DNA of 64,000 nucleotides from Melieria omissa (Eukaryota > Arthropoda > Insecta > Diptera > Ulidiidae): assembly GCA_963971225.1 (NCBI GenBank), contig OZ020269.1, forward strand, positions 91,780,783 through 91,844,782. The letters run 5' to 3'. Shown here in pieces: positions 1-9,443 of the stretch. The notes under the pieces were generated by a model. That model ran no database searches and was not told the origin of the DNA. It saw only the letters and a program-made list of their open reading frames with translations. Position numbers and translations under genes: made by a program. How positions within the stretch are numbered: the first letter of the stretch is position 1; every line of letters begins with the position of its first letter.

Positions 1-49
1 GTAGCAGCAAACAAGGCACCAAGGATAAGTAGAATCGATTTTTTTGCAG

Positions 50-1052
50 CACGTTGCAAGGAAGTCAAGAAAACTCACTGTGTGGTGTGCTTGTACGGCT
101 TCAGCGATGGTGACGAATTCACGCGCACCGAGTGCTTCCACTACTTGCACAGCTACTGTCTGGGTCGGCATCTGAATGCGTTGCGCCGCAACTATCAGGA
201 GGAGTACGACAAGTTGCCCGCTTGGCTGCAGAAAACCGCTGATCCCTTTCAAGCTGCCTGCCCCGTTTGTCGCGAGCCAATTAAGGACGAAGCGGACAGT
301 CTCAAGTGCGCCATGCCGCCAGCAGAGCTGGAAAATGCACCAGAGTTCCGATTGACGCGTGAATTGCGCGAACTTCAGCAGCGCATGTCTAGTTTGTTTT
401 TGCAGCAGAAAAGTCGCGGTGCCATAATCGATGTGGAGGCCGAAAGCGGCACTGTCATTTCCATTGAGACGGAAGAGGAAATACGGCGACGTCAGCAGCG
501 CAAACAGCATGAGGGCGAGAATGTTAGTGCAGACGGTAATAGCATTGAGGGTAGCGGTGGTGGCAGTACCAGCGGTTGCGCCACGCCAGACACGGCCAAC
601 CACAAGGTGAGTGTCAATGAATACAATATTTTCAATTGTAACTGATATTAAACTTTTATCCATTTTTCATTGGCTTTTGGCAGCAAGATGCAGCCTGCTC
701 GAAGACATCGGGTGGCACGAACTTTGCGCCCGTGGTGCAGCAGACGCAGCGCATAGCCAGCGATCCTACTAACAACAACTATCAGCACCATCAGAATCGA
801 CGGCATCATCGCGGCGGCCGTCGTCACCAACAGCATCATCATCACTATCGAGAACGTGAGCGCGATCATCATCACAATCACACAGGCGCACAGCACTCGG
901 GTGGCGGTGGTGGTGGTGGTGCCGGTGGTGGCGGTAGTAACGCTACTGGGAGCGGAGGTGGTGGTGGTGGTAGTGGTGCGGCCACAACTGGTTCCGCATC
1001 TAGTGGCAAGCAGACGAAGGCACAAATGGCCGGCAACGTGCATAGCAGGTGA
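50..1052 (+). CDS. RNF25-like RING-H2 E3 ubiquitin ligase, 3' part (two exons)
   Basis: Coding exons 50-606 and 684-1052; the gene begins upstream of the window. The first exon follows an acceptor ending TTTTTGCAG at 49. In frame it reads CVVC (79-90), then TEC-F-H and H-x2-C, then CPVC (259-270), which is a complete RING-H2 zinc-binding pattern. The spacing and the flanking text (LGRHLNALRRNYQEEYDKLP) match the RNF25/AO7 family, in which an N-terminal RWD domain precedes the RING; the RWD part would lie to the left, outside the window. The donor AAG|GTGAGT at 606/607 and the acceptor TTTTGGCAG at 683 are both in phase 0. After the RING comes an acidic helical stretch, then low-complexity Ser/Gly, His/Arg-rich and poly-Gly tails. 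Family role: E3 ligase that recruits a ubiquitin-conjugating enzyme; substrates cannot be inferred here. The assignment to RNF25 is from motif recognition, not a search. Confidence 0.82.
684..1052 (+). CDS. RNF25-like gene, terminal coding exon (His- and Gly-rich tail)
   Basis: The exon opens in phase 0 with CAA GAT GCA and continues the upstream frame to a TGA at 1050-1052. It encodes a disordered tail of about 122 residues: a Gln/Asn/His-rich block, an HHHHYRERERDHHHNH segment and two poly-Gly runs. The poly-Gly is encoded by GGT/GGC repeats and is likely length-variable. The 3' UTR probably runs on downstream; an AATAAA occurs at 1795-1800, and I cannot tell whether it is used. The sequence just after the stop stays GC-rich and open in another frame (see findings). 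Confidence 0.72.
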   Translation, partial: QDAACSKTSGGTNFAPVVQQTQRIASDPTNNNYQHHQNRRHHRGGRRHQQHHHHYRERERDHHHNHTGAQHSGGGGGGGAGGGGSNATGSGGGGGGSGAATTGSASSGKQTKAQMAGNVHSR

Positions 1053-4000
1053 CAATTGGCGTTGCGCGCGGCATCGCCTCACGCCGAGGCTATGCGCTGG
1101 CACAGCAAAAACAGCAGCTGCTGCACTCCAGACAGCCAGCGCTACATACACAGCATGCCCGCGACGTTGTCAGCTGGCTTCAGCGTTGCGCTTCTGCTGC
1201 TGCGAACGGCAAAGCGGCTGGTGCGCATGCGCAGTAACAACCACGGCTGCTAATGCCGCTGCACAGGTGGCCGCGACGCGCGGCTGCTTTCAGTTGGCTT
1301 ATCATAGTTCTTTCAATTTCCGGCAATTGCGTTGCGTTTTGTCTATTTTTACTTTTATTAGAGGGAAATTTTTTTATTACAGTTTTATCTTTTTTAGATT
1401 TTATTTTAAACTGAATTATTGAAATGTGTAGCGAAAGCAAAGGCAGTGCAGAAGCGTTGATTAGCTAAATCAACTGCTTTTTATGTTAAGGCAATATAAA
1501 TGTGTATGTATGTGTGAGAGAGTCTAAGTAGTCTAACTTAAGCGCACAGGCGAAAGTATTTAAGTTTAGCAACGATTTTTATTAGCATTATTTTTAGCCT
1601 TCATTTATCCCTCTTCCCACGAGCACACTCTCACAACTCTGCATCTACTCAACTAATAATGTGACATTATTTTTATTATTAAACCTTTGGAAATGTAAAT
1701 TATTTTTTACAAACCTCAAAAAGAAGACATTGAATTTATTTTGTTGTGTATTTGACAAAGCATGTAATGAGCGCTGCTTGACGGCGAGACAGCAAATAAA
1801 ATGCAGTGAGAGCCCCACAGTTAGAAAGAAGGCACGAGTCTATGTACTCATTCATTGATATTAGAGAAGAACACAGAAGCATACGGCATGAACCGTATAG
1901 AGTGAAATCATATTAGTAAGAAAAGTGTTAGCAAAGTCTCGAAACATGCATTGAATTGACTTGAGCTTCCTAGCATTAATTTTTGTAAAGTTAATTTTTT
2001 TTAATTATGATTTTTATAACTTCTACTGCAATACACACAATTATCTGACAAAATTATAATAAAAAATATAAAAAATACAAAAAAAAATCATACGCAATTA
2101 CGAAGCGTACAGCATTCCTAGTCAACGTATAAAGGATACAAATAAAATTTGCCACTCTACCATAAATGGAGGTACACCCTAAATCAGCGTTAATTGAAAT
2201 GTATGTAAACTTGGCCAACGGCCACAAGAATTGAAAACAAAAAAATGTGTCAAAATCTCTTCGAATAGTTATGAAAGGAAAACTAAAAATCACGAATCAA
2301 GCGAGATCAGGCTTGTTAGTGCTGGAATTAAGACTAAAAAAAAAATTAAATAAAATAAATCGAAATACTGTACACGAAGAAGCTTCGAATTTAACCGTAA
2401 AAAGTGTTGATCTACTAAACAGATGCGCTCCATAATTATTTTTTTCGAGAAAGGATCAGCTTGAGTGTTCAAAATAAAAACATTGAGAATAGTTTAAGGA
2501 AAGCTCGGATCAGTTGCAATGCTGCTTGGGAAATTGGCAGGAATAAGTAAATTAGCTTAGCTTAGTTCGGAGTGAGCACAGCTTGAGGTCTGAACATTCG
2601 TTTCAAGGTGGCTTTTGGAATCATTCGATATGAGTAGACTAACATAATAAGATATTAATATATGCAGAGGTATTTCAAACAGCTTCCAATTGAATAAGCA
2701 ACAATAAACTATACTGACTACTTAATGAAAAACTATTGATGACAACATTTCAACGACTTTAGTTCGCTGGTGCATCTTGTGTTGTAAATGCGCCAAAACT
2801 GTTAGGAAATATCGGCATCAGACGAACAAAACCACTTTTGATTGACTACTTGAATGTATGTAAATGTTCGAACAGATTTTCGGCAGCGTGATCATCGTTC
2901 ATTTATTTATCAAGAATCATAAACTCATTAGCTTTTCCATTGCCAAGTACAGTATAGCTCCGTGATCCAGGAACCATAATGACAGCATAATCGCTCTTCT
3001 GACTTGATCTGACATCGAAGAATTTCTCTTTGTAGAAATAAGTATGACATATGCAAAGCTTCGCCTACAAGCCAAAAGTGTTGGTGTCTAAGGGAACAAG
3101 TTTGACTTCTTGGAGGATCATCAGTATCGGAATCATCTGTATAGATTTCACTCTTAAAATCTATTGGGTATAATTAACTGAGGCAGTAAGAAGATTTCTA
3201 ATAGTGCTTTCCTATTACATCAATACTTTAAAATCATTCTAAGCTTGGAAAACGCCAACGTCCCAACTTGAAGCCATAGATTCGGTCAGTCTTATCACAC
3301 TCAAAGCAGCCATAGCTGTTTTGCTAATAGCTCAGATTGAAATGAAATTGAAAATATTTGCAGATATTTAACGTAAAGCTGATCCTTTTTGCGCAACATA
3401 TAACCAGATGAACGGCAGAATGAAAATTCTTAAATAGCCATTGGAATGAAGAATACATTTAAAGACATAGCAAAATACACAAATACAAATAAAGATTACT
3501 TAAACAATTTTAAAATATAAAACTGGTATTTCGATTAAATGTAAACGAGGCATCTGTTGCCATAAAAAAAAATATGAATAAAAGTATTCAATTAAATCAA
3601 AAGTCAGAAATCATGACGCAATCCAATGCGGTTTGTTTTACTTCTTCGAAATACCGATTAATGAGATGTGAAAGAATCAAGTGGGAAATTAGCAGTTGCA
3701 CAGGACAGAGCAGTGCACAACGAACATTTCTAACCTCAGCAATTGGGGGAACGACGAGTAATTGAAAGTTGGATCAAACAGGGAAAATACGTTTCGACAA
3801 AATTTCTTGAGTTCAGTTTTTGGTGTCTCATTTTGCTCTGAGGCACAGCATCGCATTGAAGAATCTGTTCTTCCACAGAACGTGCAAGGTAGAAAGCCGG
3901 GGACTTAGGGCAGCTGATGTCCATCTAGGTCGAGGCACAAAGAGCTCTATTTCGAGTAGAAGTTTTCGAGAAGGTTTTTTGAGTGTCTCAGTGTTGGTGT

Positions 4001-4070
4001 GTCAGCCCAATATTTCTTTTCTCTAGTCTTAAGATCTGTGATGTGGCGTGTCTGCCACCTTCATCGTAAC
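1053..4070. other. Gene-poor stretch downstream of the RNF25-like gene
   Basis: The first 200 bp remain GC-rich; the sequence then becomes AT-rich with a candidate AATAAA at 1795. No conserved coding frame, RNA gene or recognisable repeat is seen from about 1860 to 4070. The short open frames here lack family signatures or coding-like composition. Confidence 0.5.
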
Positions 4071-4222
4071 CAGTGGCGGATTCAGAGGGGCTTTTGGGGC
4101 TTGAAACTCCCCCAAAATATTAGGATCGACTTTAAAACTACATACAAATTAAAAGGCATTTCATAAATATTAAAGAATTACTTTTTGAAGCCCCCCGAAA
4201 TAAATGTCTGAATCAGCCCCTG
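4071..4222. mobile_element. hAT-type MITE, 152 bp, with 8-bp target duplication
   Basis: The left end reads CAGTGGCGGATTCAG and the right end, in reverse complement, CAGGGGCTGATTCAG, so the terminal inverted repeats match at most positions. The element is flanked on both sides by the identical octamer ATCGTAAC (4063-4070 and 4223-4230). An 8-bp duplication with a CAGTGGCGGAT-like terminus is diagnostic of the hAT superfamily. It is too short to encode anything, so it is a non-autonomous copy mobilised in trans. Confidence 0.88.
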
Positions 4223-4230
4223 ATCGTAAC

Positions 4231-5770
4231 TCTCTCTGCCTCTTCATTGACCGCAGTAATCCTGTGTTTCGGGGGCCCAGAAGATTTTAACCTGATTTTG
4301 TCCATCATTTTCATTGAGCCGATCACTGAGCACTCAAATATTAATCCAGAAGTTATTTCTATCTAATGATCTATCTATTACATGAAATCTGATGACACAT
4401 CATAATCTCATAGATTGAATTTCCTGGTTGCAAATAGAATGTTTCTGCTTCGAATATACTGGGTGTTTTTCTCATATGCTCAAAGTATTTGGTTCTGGAT
4501 CCGAATACCCTTGCATCTCCACCAATTCTCAGTCAGTCTTAGAGACGTGTGTAACACAACTGATCGTGTGGGTTTGAAATAGCTTCAGGTGGTCTTCAAG
4601 AAGGTTTTTTGACACTGTATACCTTTGCCATAAAATCCGTTCAGTATTTAGCTAATGGAATGCTGTCGAATAGAATCCCTTTGTCCTAAAATTTCCAATA
4701 GATAAATGCCTTCTGTGCATTAGCTTCTTATCCACCATTTTCATATCCTGTGGTGCATCTTCAACTCCGCTGACCGAAAAGCAAGAAAAGCCTTTGTCTC
4801 TGAAGCGCTCCAACTCGAATGAAACTGTAAGATTTTTAAAGCATCCTTGAAAAATCTAAAGCGCTGTCGTGAAGATATTAGCACCAATGATGAAATAAAA
4901 ACTGACTACAAGAATGATGCAGTGCAGTACAGGCAAAGACGTGGCGACCTCCAGATACTCGAGAGATTTCCAAGAAACTCTTTAGGGAATTTTCATTCCG
5001 ATCTCACGCACTAATTTACCAAAAACGAGTCTAGTTAAGTAGAAGTGCCTGTGCCAAGTGAAGTTCAACGAGGCCAAACAGACCCACATCAGTGATACCA
5101 CTTCAGTTTCAGACTTAGTCCCTTTACCCACCATTTCAATTTCAGCTTCTAAAGCTGCATGTACACTGTCGAGAAATTTCGGTACTACTCTCGAAGTATC
5201 GTCTATCAAATGTGTTTACACTAAAGAGGAAACCTCTACTAGAGATTTGACTCTACGTAGAGTTTGATGAAATCTATACGACGATGAACTCTATTCGACG
5301 TACACACAATGACAATTATTTCTCTCGCCTAGACTCTACTGAGTGTCTAGATTTTTCTCTAGCTCTCAGTATTTGTCTCTACAGTTAGCTTAACAAAGCT
5401 AAGTACTCTTTGAGCATTCCTATCGGTTAGACATCTTAAATGATCGAAAGAGAAGCTTCCCAAGTCAGTTTTTCTTCTCTAGGACAAGTGCATAAATCTT
5501 GCTTACCAAGCAGCTTCTGCAGAAATCCCAGTTTCCAGTGGGAACTTCTTTCACAACTAAGAATTAGTCGACCACATTTGGCGCAAATGAAAACCTGTAT
5601 TAGCTTCAGTCCATTTCAAGTTGAATTCTTGTAGAAAGCTTCTTTAAGTAACAAGCTGACAAGTTAAAAGCGGCAAACACGCTACTATATCTCCGCCCAA
5701 CTGCTCACAATACTCGGTTGAGAAAGCTCGTTTGCTCTAAACTTGCCTGGAACATAGGTGAATATGAAGC
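4231..5770. other. Unassigned intergenic DNA
   Basis: There is no gene or clear repeat. A patch at 5220-5360 is rich in CTCTAC/TAGAG words and forms small imperfect palindromes. Short open frames here show no family signature. Confidence 0.4.
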
Positions 5771-5960
5771 TAGCCTGGCAATTTCATTACCAAATTTCCA
5801 GCGGGTAGCGCTCTAGCTTCTCATACCGAGGCCCTAGGTTCGATTCCTAGCTGGGCTAGTCTTTGATGTTGTGAGGATCATATCCAAGAGCCCTAAGAGC
5901 AAAATGTCTGTGCGGTAATAAAAGGCTTTCACATTGCAGTGATGTTTACCTGCAGCTTTT
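5771..5960 (+). repeat. tRNA-like SINE head and short body
   Basis: Positions 5771-5858 look like a degenerate tRNA. TAGCC near 5771 can pair with GGCTA at 5854-5858. A perfect RNA polymerase III B box, GGTTCGATTCC, lies at 5838-5848 between CCTAG and CTAGC stem halves, and a weaker A-box-like TAGCGCTCTAG lies about 30 bp upstream. The anticodon arm region reads CTTCTCATACCGAG. The D arm is expanded, so a functional tRNA is unlikely. The downstream tail (to about 5960) is unique, as in tRNA-derived SINEs. A tRNA pseudogene is the alternative reading. Confidence 0.5.
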
Positions 5961-5998
5961 GAACTCAGCCTGACCCAGTAGTCGGAGCCTTACAATAA

Positions 5999-6424
5999 AG
6001 GCTTGATTACACGTAACGAGTAGAGTGACAAGACAGCAACTCGAACGAGTTCTCGTTTCGTCTAAACAGTAAGGCGAGTTCTTGATTGAGTCAGTGACCG
6101 ATGAAAGTTGCGAGAGAGCCACTAGAATCACATTTTGACCACTAATTTACTGTTATATTTTTCTCTTTTCGCAGCGATTCGCGCAATCGCTCGTCACATG
6201 CGGAATCGCTCGTGACTTGCGGTATGCGTCACACAACACTTTTCGCTCGGTTGAGTTTAATTGCGCGAGTTGCTTAGTTCATTTTGTGCGTTGTAAAACC
6301 GAACTGTCTCGGCACGTGTCAAAATACGTTTGAACAACTCGTTGCTTTTGCTCGCTATCCCAATTCTTTCGGCTTGTACCATTTTGATGTCTCGTCACTC
6401 GACTCGTTACGTGTAATCAAGCCT
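5999..6424. mobile_element. PIF/Harbinger-type MITE, copy 1 (426 bp)
   Basis: Terminal inverted repeats AGGCTTGATTACACGTAACG (left) and its complement at the right end, flanked by a 3-bp duplication TAA (5996-5998 and 6425-6427). A second, closely similar copy sits at 60196-60638 with its own TTA duplication. The TAA/TTA (TWA) target preference is the hallmark of PIF/Harbinger. The interior carries repeated TCGCTCGT / ACTCG words and no coding potential. Confidence 0.85.
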
Positions 6425-6427
6425 TAA

Positions 6428-9337
6428 GAATGAGTCCTTCTGCATAGATACCAACCATACTTTCTCAGCAACTTAGATCCGTCCGTATGGCAAAAAGTAT
6501 AGTTTAAAGCACTGTTGATTGAAAACAATTTCAATATATTTATCCGACAAATGGACTTGTACTTCATGAACAAGTTTGGTCGGTTCCCATTAAACAACAA
6601 TCATAAATTCTGAGGTGAAACGGCTGAAAAACAGTGCACTCCCCAAAATGAAAGAAACCCATAACAAGTCGAACAAATCGAATCCACGTAAAATTTTACC
6701 TTGAAATGAGACACAAATTCGAGTAAGTTCATGTTTTAAGTTTTGTTTTAATTTAAATTTTAATTAATTTTTTGTTTTCTTTCTTTCCTTCTGACGATTC
6801 TTCTTGTTTATTTGTTGATTTTGTTTTTGTTTTTTAATAATATTGATAAAACTTAAAGTACTTTCAATTGTTGTTGGTTTGTTTGTGGTTAAGCTGATAT
6901 ATATTATAGTGCAGTGTATAAACGCTGCTCACAATTTTCCAAATGTTTTTCATAAAATATACAAAAACAAAATTATGGTAAAAACGATGCGCAAATTGAC
7001 ATTGACGTTGCATTTTGTCATTTGCATTTAATAGAAAAGTGAACTTGTCCTTTTTACAAAATGTTAAAATTTATAAAGCATGGAAAAAACATGGCAGCAA
7101 ATATTAGATGAATTTTTACAATAAAACTTTAAGAGATTTTTTTAAGATTTTTCAAGTGAACCAAACGATGCACATAAACAATAGAGAAATGTTTGATGGG
7201 TTTTGTGTTTTGAATAAATTTTTTATTTGGCCAAATAAAATATAAATGAAAGACTAACAAACTGCAAATTGGTGCAAGCTGATTTGTTTGCAAACATTGA
7301 GGAAGTGAAGATTTTCACAAGCATGGCCTTTCATGTGGTCTTTCTGTTGGAAAACTGCTTTTATTTTTTGTAATACAATTGAAATTCCCTTCGCTTGCAG
7401 TTGGTCCGCGTGCAATATTAAATATTGCCCATAAGTTTAAATCTTTGTGCAATTCCTTGCGACTTGCGCTCAACAGGGTGTGTCAGCATAAGACCAGCGT
7501 CGCTTTAAATCCAAAATAGTCTGCATTTGCCAAAAATATGTTGGACTACACGTTACTGATTACGTCTAACGAACAGTGTTACACGGTTTAATTGCTGTTG
7601 TTTGTGGTTCAAGTTATCTTTCTATATTGTGTTACGCCAATAGTAGGTTATAGCTTTGAATATTTGTAGTTTGTATTTTGTTTTGTTTTGCTTTCCGTTT
7701 GCTCGCTCTCTTCAACTCAGCTAGATTATCTGTAATATTAATGTTAAGTTTTTCACCTCGCTACTCCGCACTCACTAAACACAAACAATCATCAACACTA
7801 CAATGCATCGCAATGTTCGCTGCTCCATTTGCACCCATTACCCCTCATTCATTTTTCTTTTTAAATGATTTGCAAGAGGCGCATTTCGCTGTTAGAACTT
7901 TTAGCGCACCGTCTATTATTACTGTCTACCGTGGTCGCATCTCTCATGCATTTACAATGTTTCACTTGTTCACTTAAGCTAAGACTAATGAGTTACATTT
8001 GCTTAGTTTTTTCATTGCATTTTCATTTCTCTTCGTTTTTTTCTTGTTCACACTTTAACTACAGTTTCAATGTTTGTATATGTTTGATGCAAGTCGACAT
8101 GTGCCTACGCGTGTATATTAAATTCCATTTTGTTTTTCTTTCACATAACAATCGCACAAAAATACAACTTATACAAAATCCATTGCTTCAATTCATGTTA
8201 TGCTGAATAATTTTGACACTGCATCGTCATAGCGTTATACATATTAATTCATTTATGTTATAAGTTTATTCAATTCATGGTATGGTATTTTAAATATTGT
8301 TGACATTGCATTGTCGTATTGTTATATTAATTTTAATTAAAATTAGAAAATTACAACTAAAGCCGCTTAAACGCTAATAAAACAGAACGCTCGCTCATTT
8401 GCATAGTTTGCATTGCTAAGCCAAAACAGCAAAAAAAAATTCCAAAGCAAAAAAATTAAACTAATTTAAGGCTGGTTTCTGCATAATTTAATTGATGAAT
8501 TTCAATCAATTTCCAAAATTAAATTTCAATTGATAGTTGTAATTTTTAGTACATACAAAATTTCCGGTGTAGTAAATTTTTAAGTATATGGGCAAATGAT
8601 ATCTTGCTGTTTCCTATTTAAAATTGATATACAAGATTGTGTGGTCTGCTTCAATTCAATGCGCCGAAAGACAAATCAAACGTGAAAATATATTGCGCTG
8701 CGCTAAAGTGTTTTGCCACAAATTACAAGTCATCTGCTTACATTTCCTAGTACGATGCTTTAGTTACCCTCTCTCTCTCTCAATTCGGGTTGTTGGATGC
8801 GCGCCTCTGTATCTGTGTGCGCGCGCGCGCTTGTGCGTGTGGGTGTTTGTTTGGCTAGCGTTCGGCAATAAAAATTCCATTCAATACAATTCAAATCATT
8901 TGCTACAATACGGCAATCTTTCGACTCCATTCCCCCCACTATCCACTCATCCAGGCATTCTCCGCCAAGTGCAACATATCGACTGCTACTGAAATTCGCA
9001 AACTTGAAATCTATGCGCGCCTATCTCCAGCAAATCGTTTTTTGCTCATATTTTCGCGTTTTCGGCTCGGTGTTAATGTTGTTGTTGCTGCTGCTGTTGT
9101 CGTTGTAGCGCATTAATGCACACACACACATTCACCTCGCTTGTTATATTTCAAGCAGAAATTGATTGTTATCTCTGCACTAAACGCTAATTAATTTTAA
9201 GTATAATTATAAAAAAAAAATATTAAAATAATCAATAAAAAACGAACGAACGTAGGAGTAGGGGATCCGTGGGTAAAAAGGGAGTGGCCTAGGGAGATGT
9301 GCTTTTTTTGTTTTTTGATTTTAATTTATGACTTTTC
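6428..9337. other. AT-rich region downstream of the mrj-type gene
   Basis: Very AT-rich sequence that probably includes the 3' UTR of the minus-strand J-protein gene in its right part. A minus-strand AATAAA (TTTATT on the plus strand) lies at 8265-8270. A short alternating CG/TG run lies at about 8815-8845. No other gene is visible. Confidence 0.4.
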
Positions 9338-9443
9338 TTAATTTGTAATTGAAGAGAGTTTCTGCGCAACTCCATTCACAGTCTTTGATTTAAGGACATC
9401 ATTCTCGTACGAAAGTACTGTCTCCTTGCCATTTTCATAGACT
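9338..9443 (-). CDS. mrj: mrj-type gene, exon 5 (C-terminal region)
   Basis: 106 nt after the acceptor CTTTGCAG, completing the Arg codon with one base. It encodes [20 protein letters not shown], then [14 protein letters not shown] and TAA (9340-9338). This aligns with the conserved C-terminal RIVENG...LKS.TING motif of DNAJB6-like proteins, so a single-exon reading that stops in exon 4 would miss it. Confidence 0.87.

Noticed and set aside
648..1422. Long open frames on both strands around the RNF25-like terminal exon
   Set aside because: They are shadows of the His/Gly-rich triplet repeats of the real exon.
5220..5360. CTCTAC/TAGAG-rich small palindromes
   Set aside because: Short, irregular and without consistent ends; composition can explain them.
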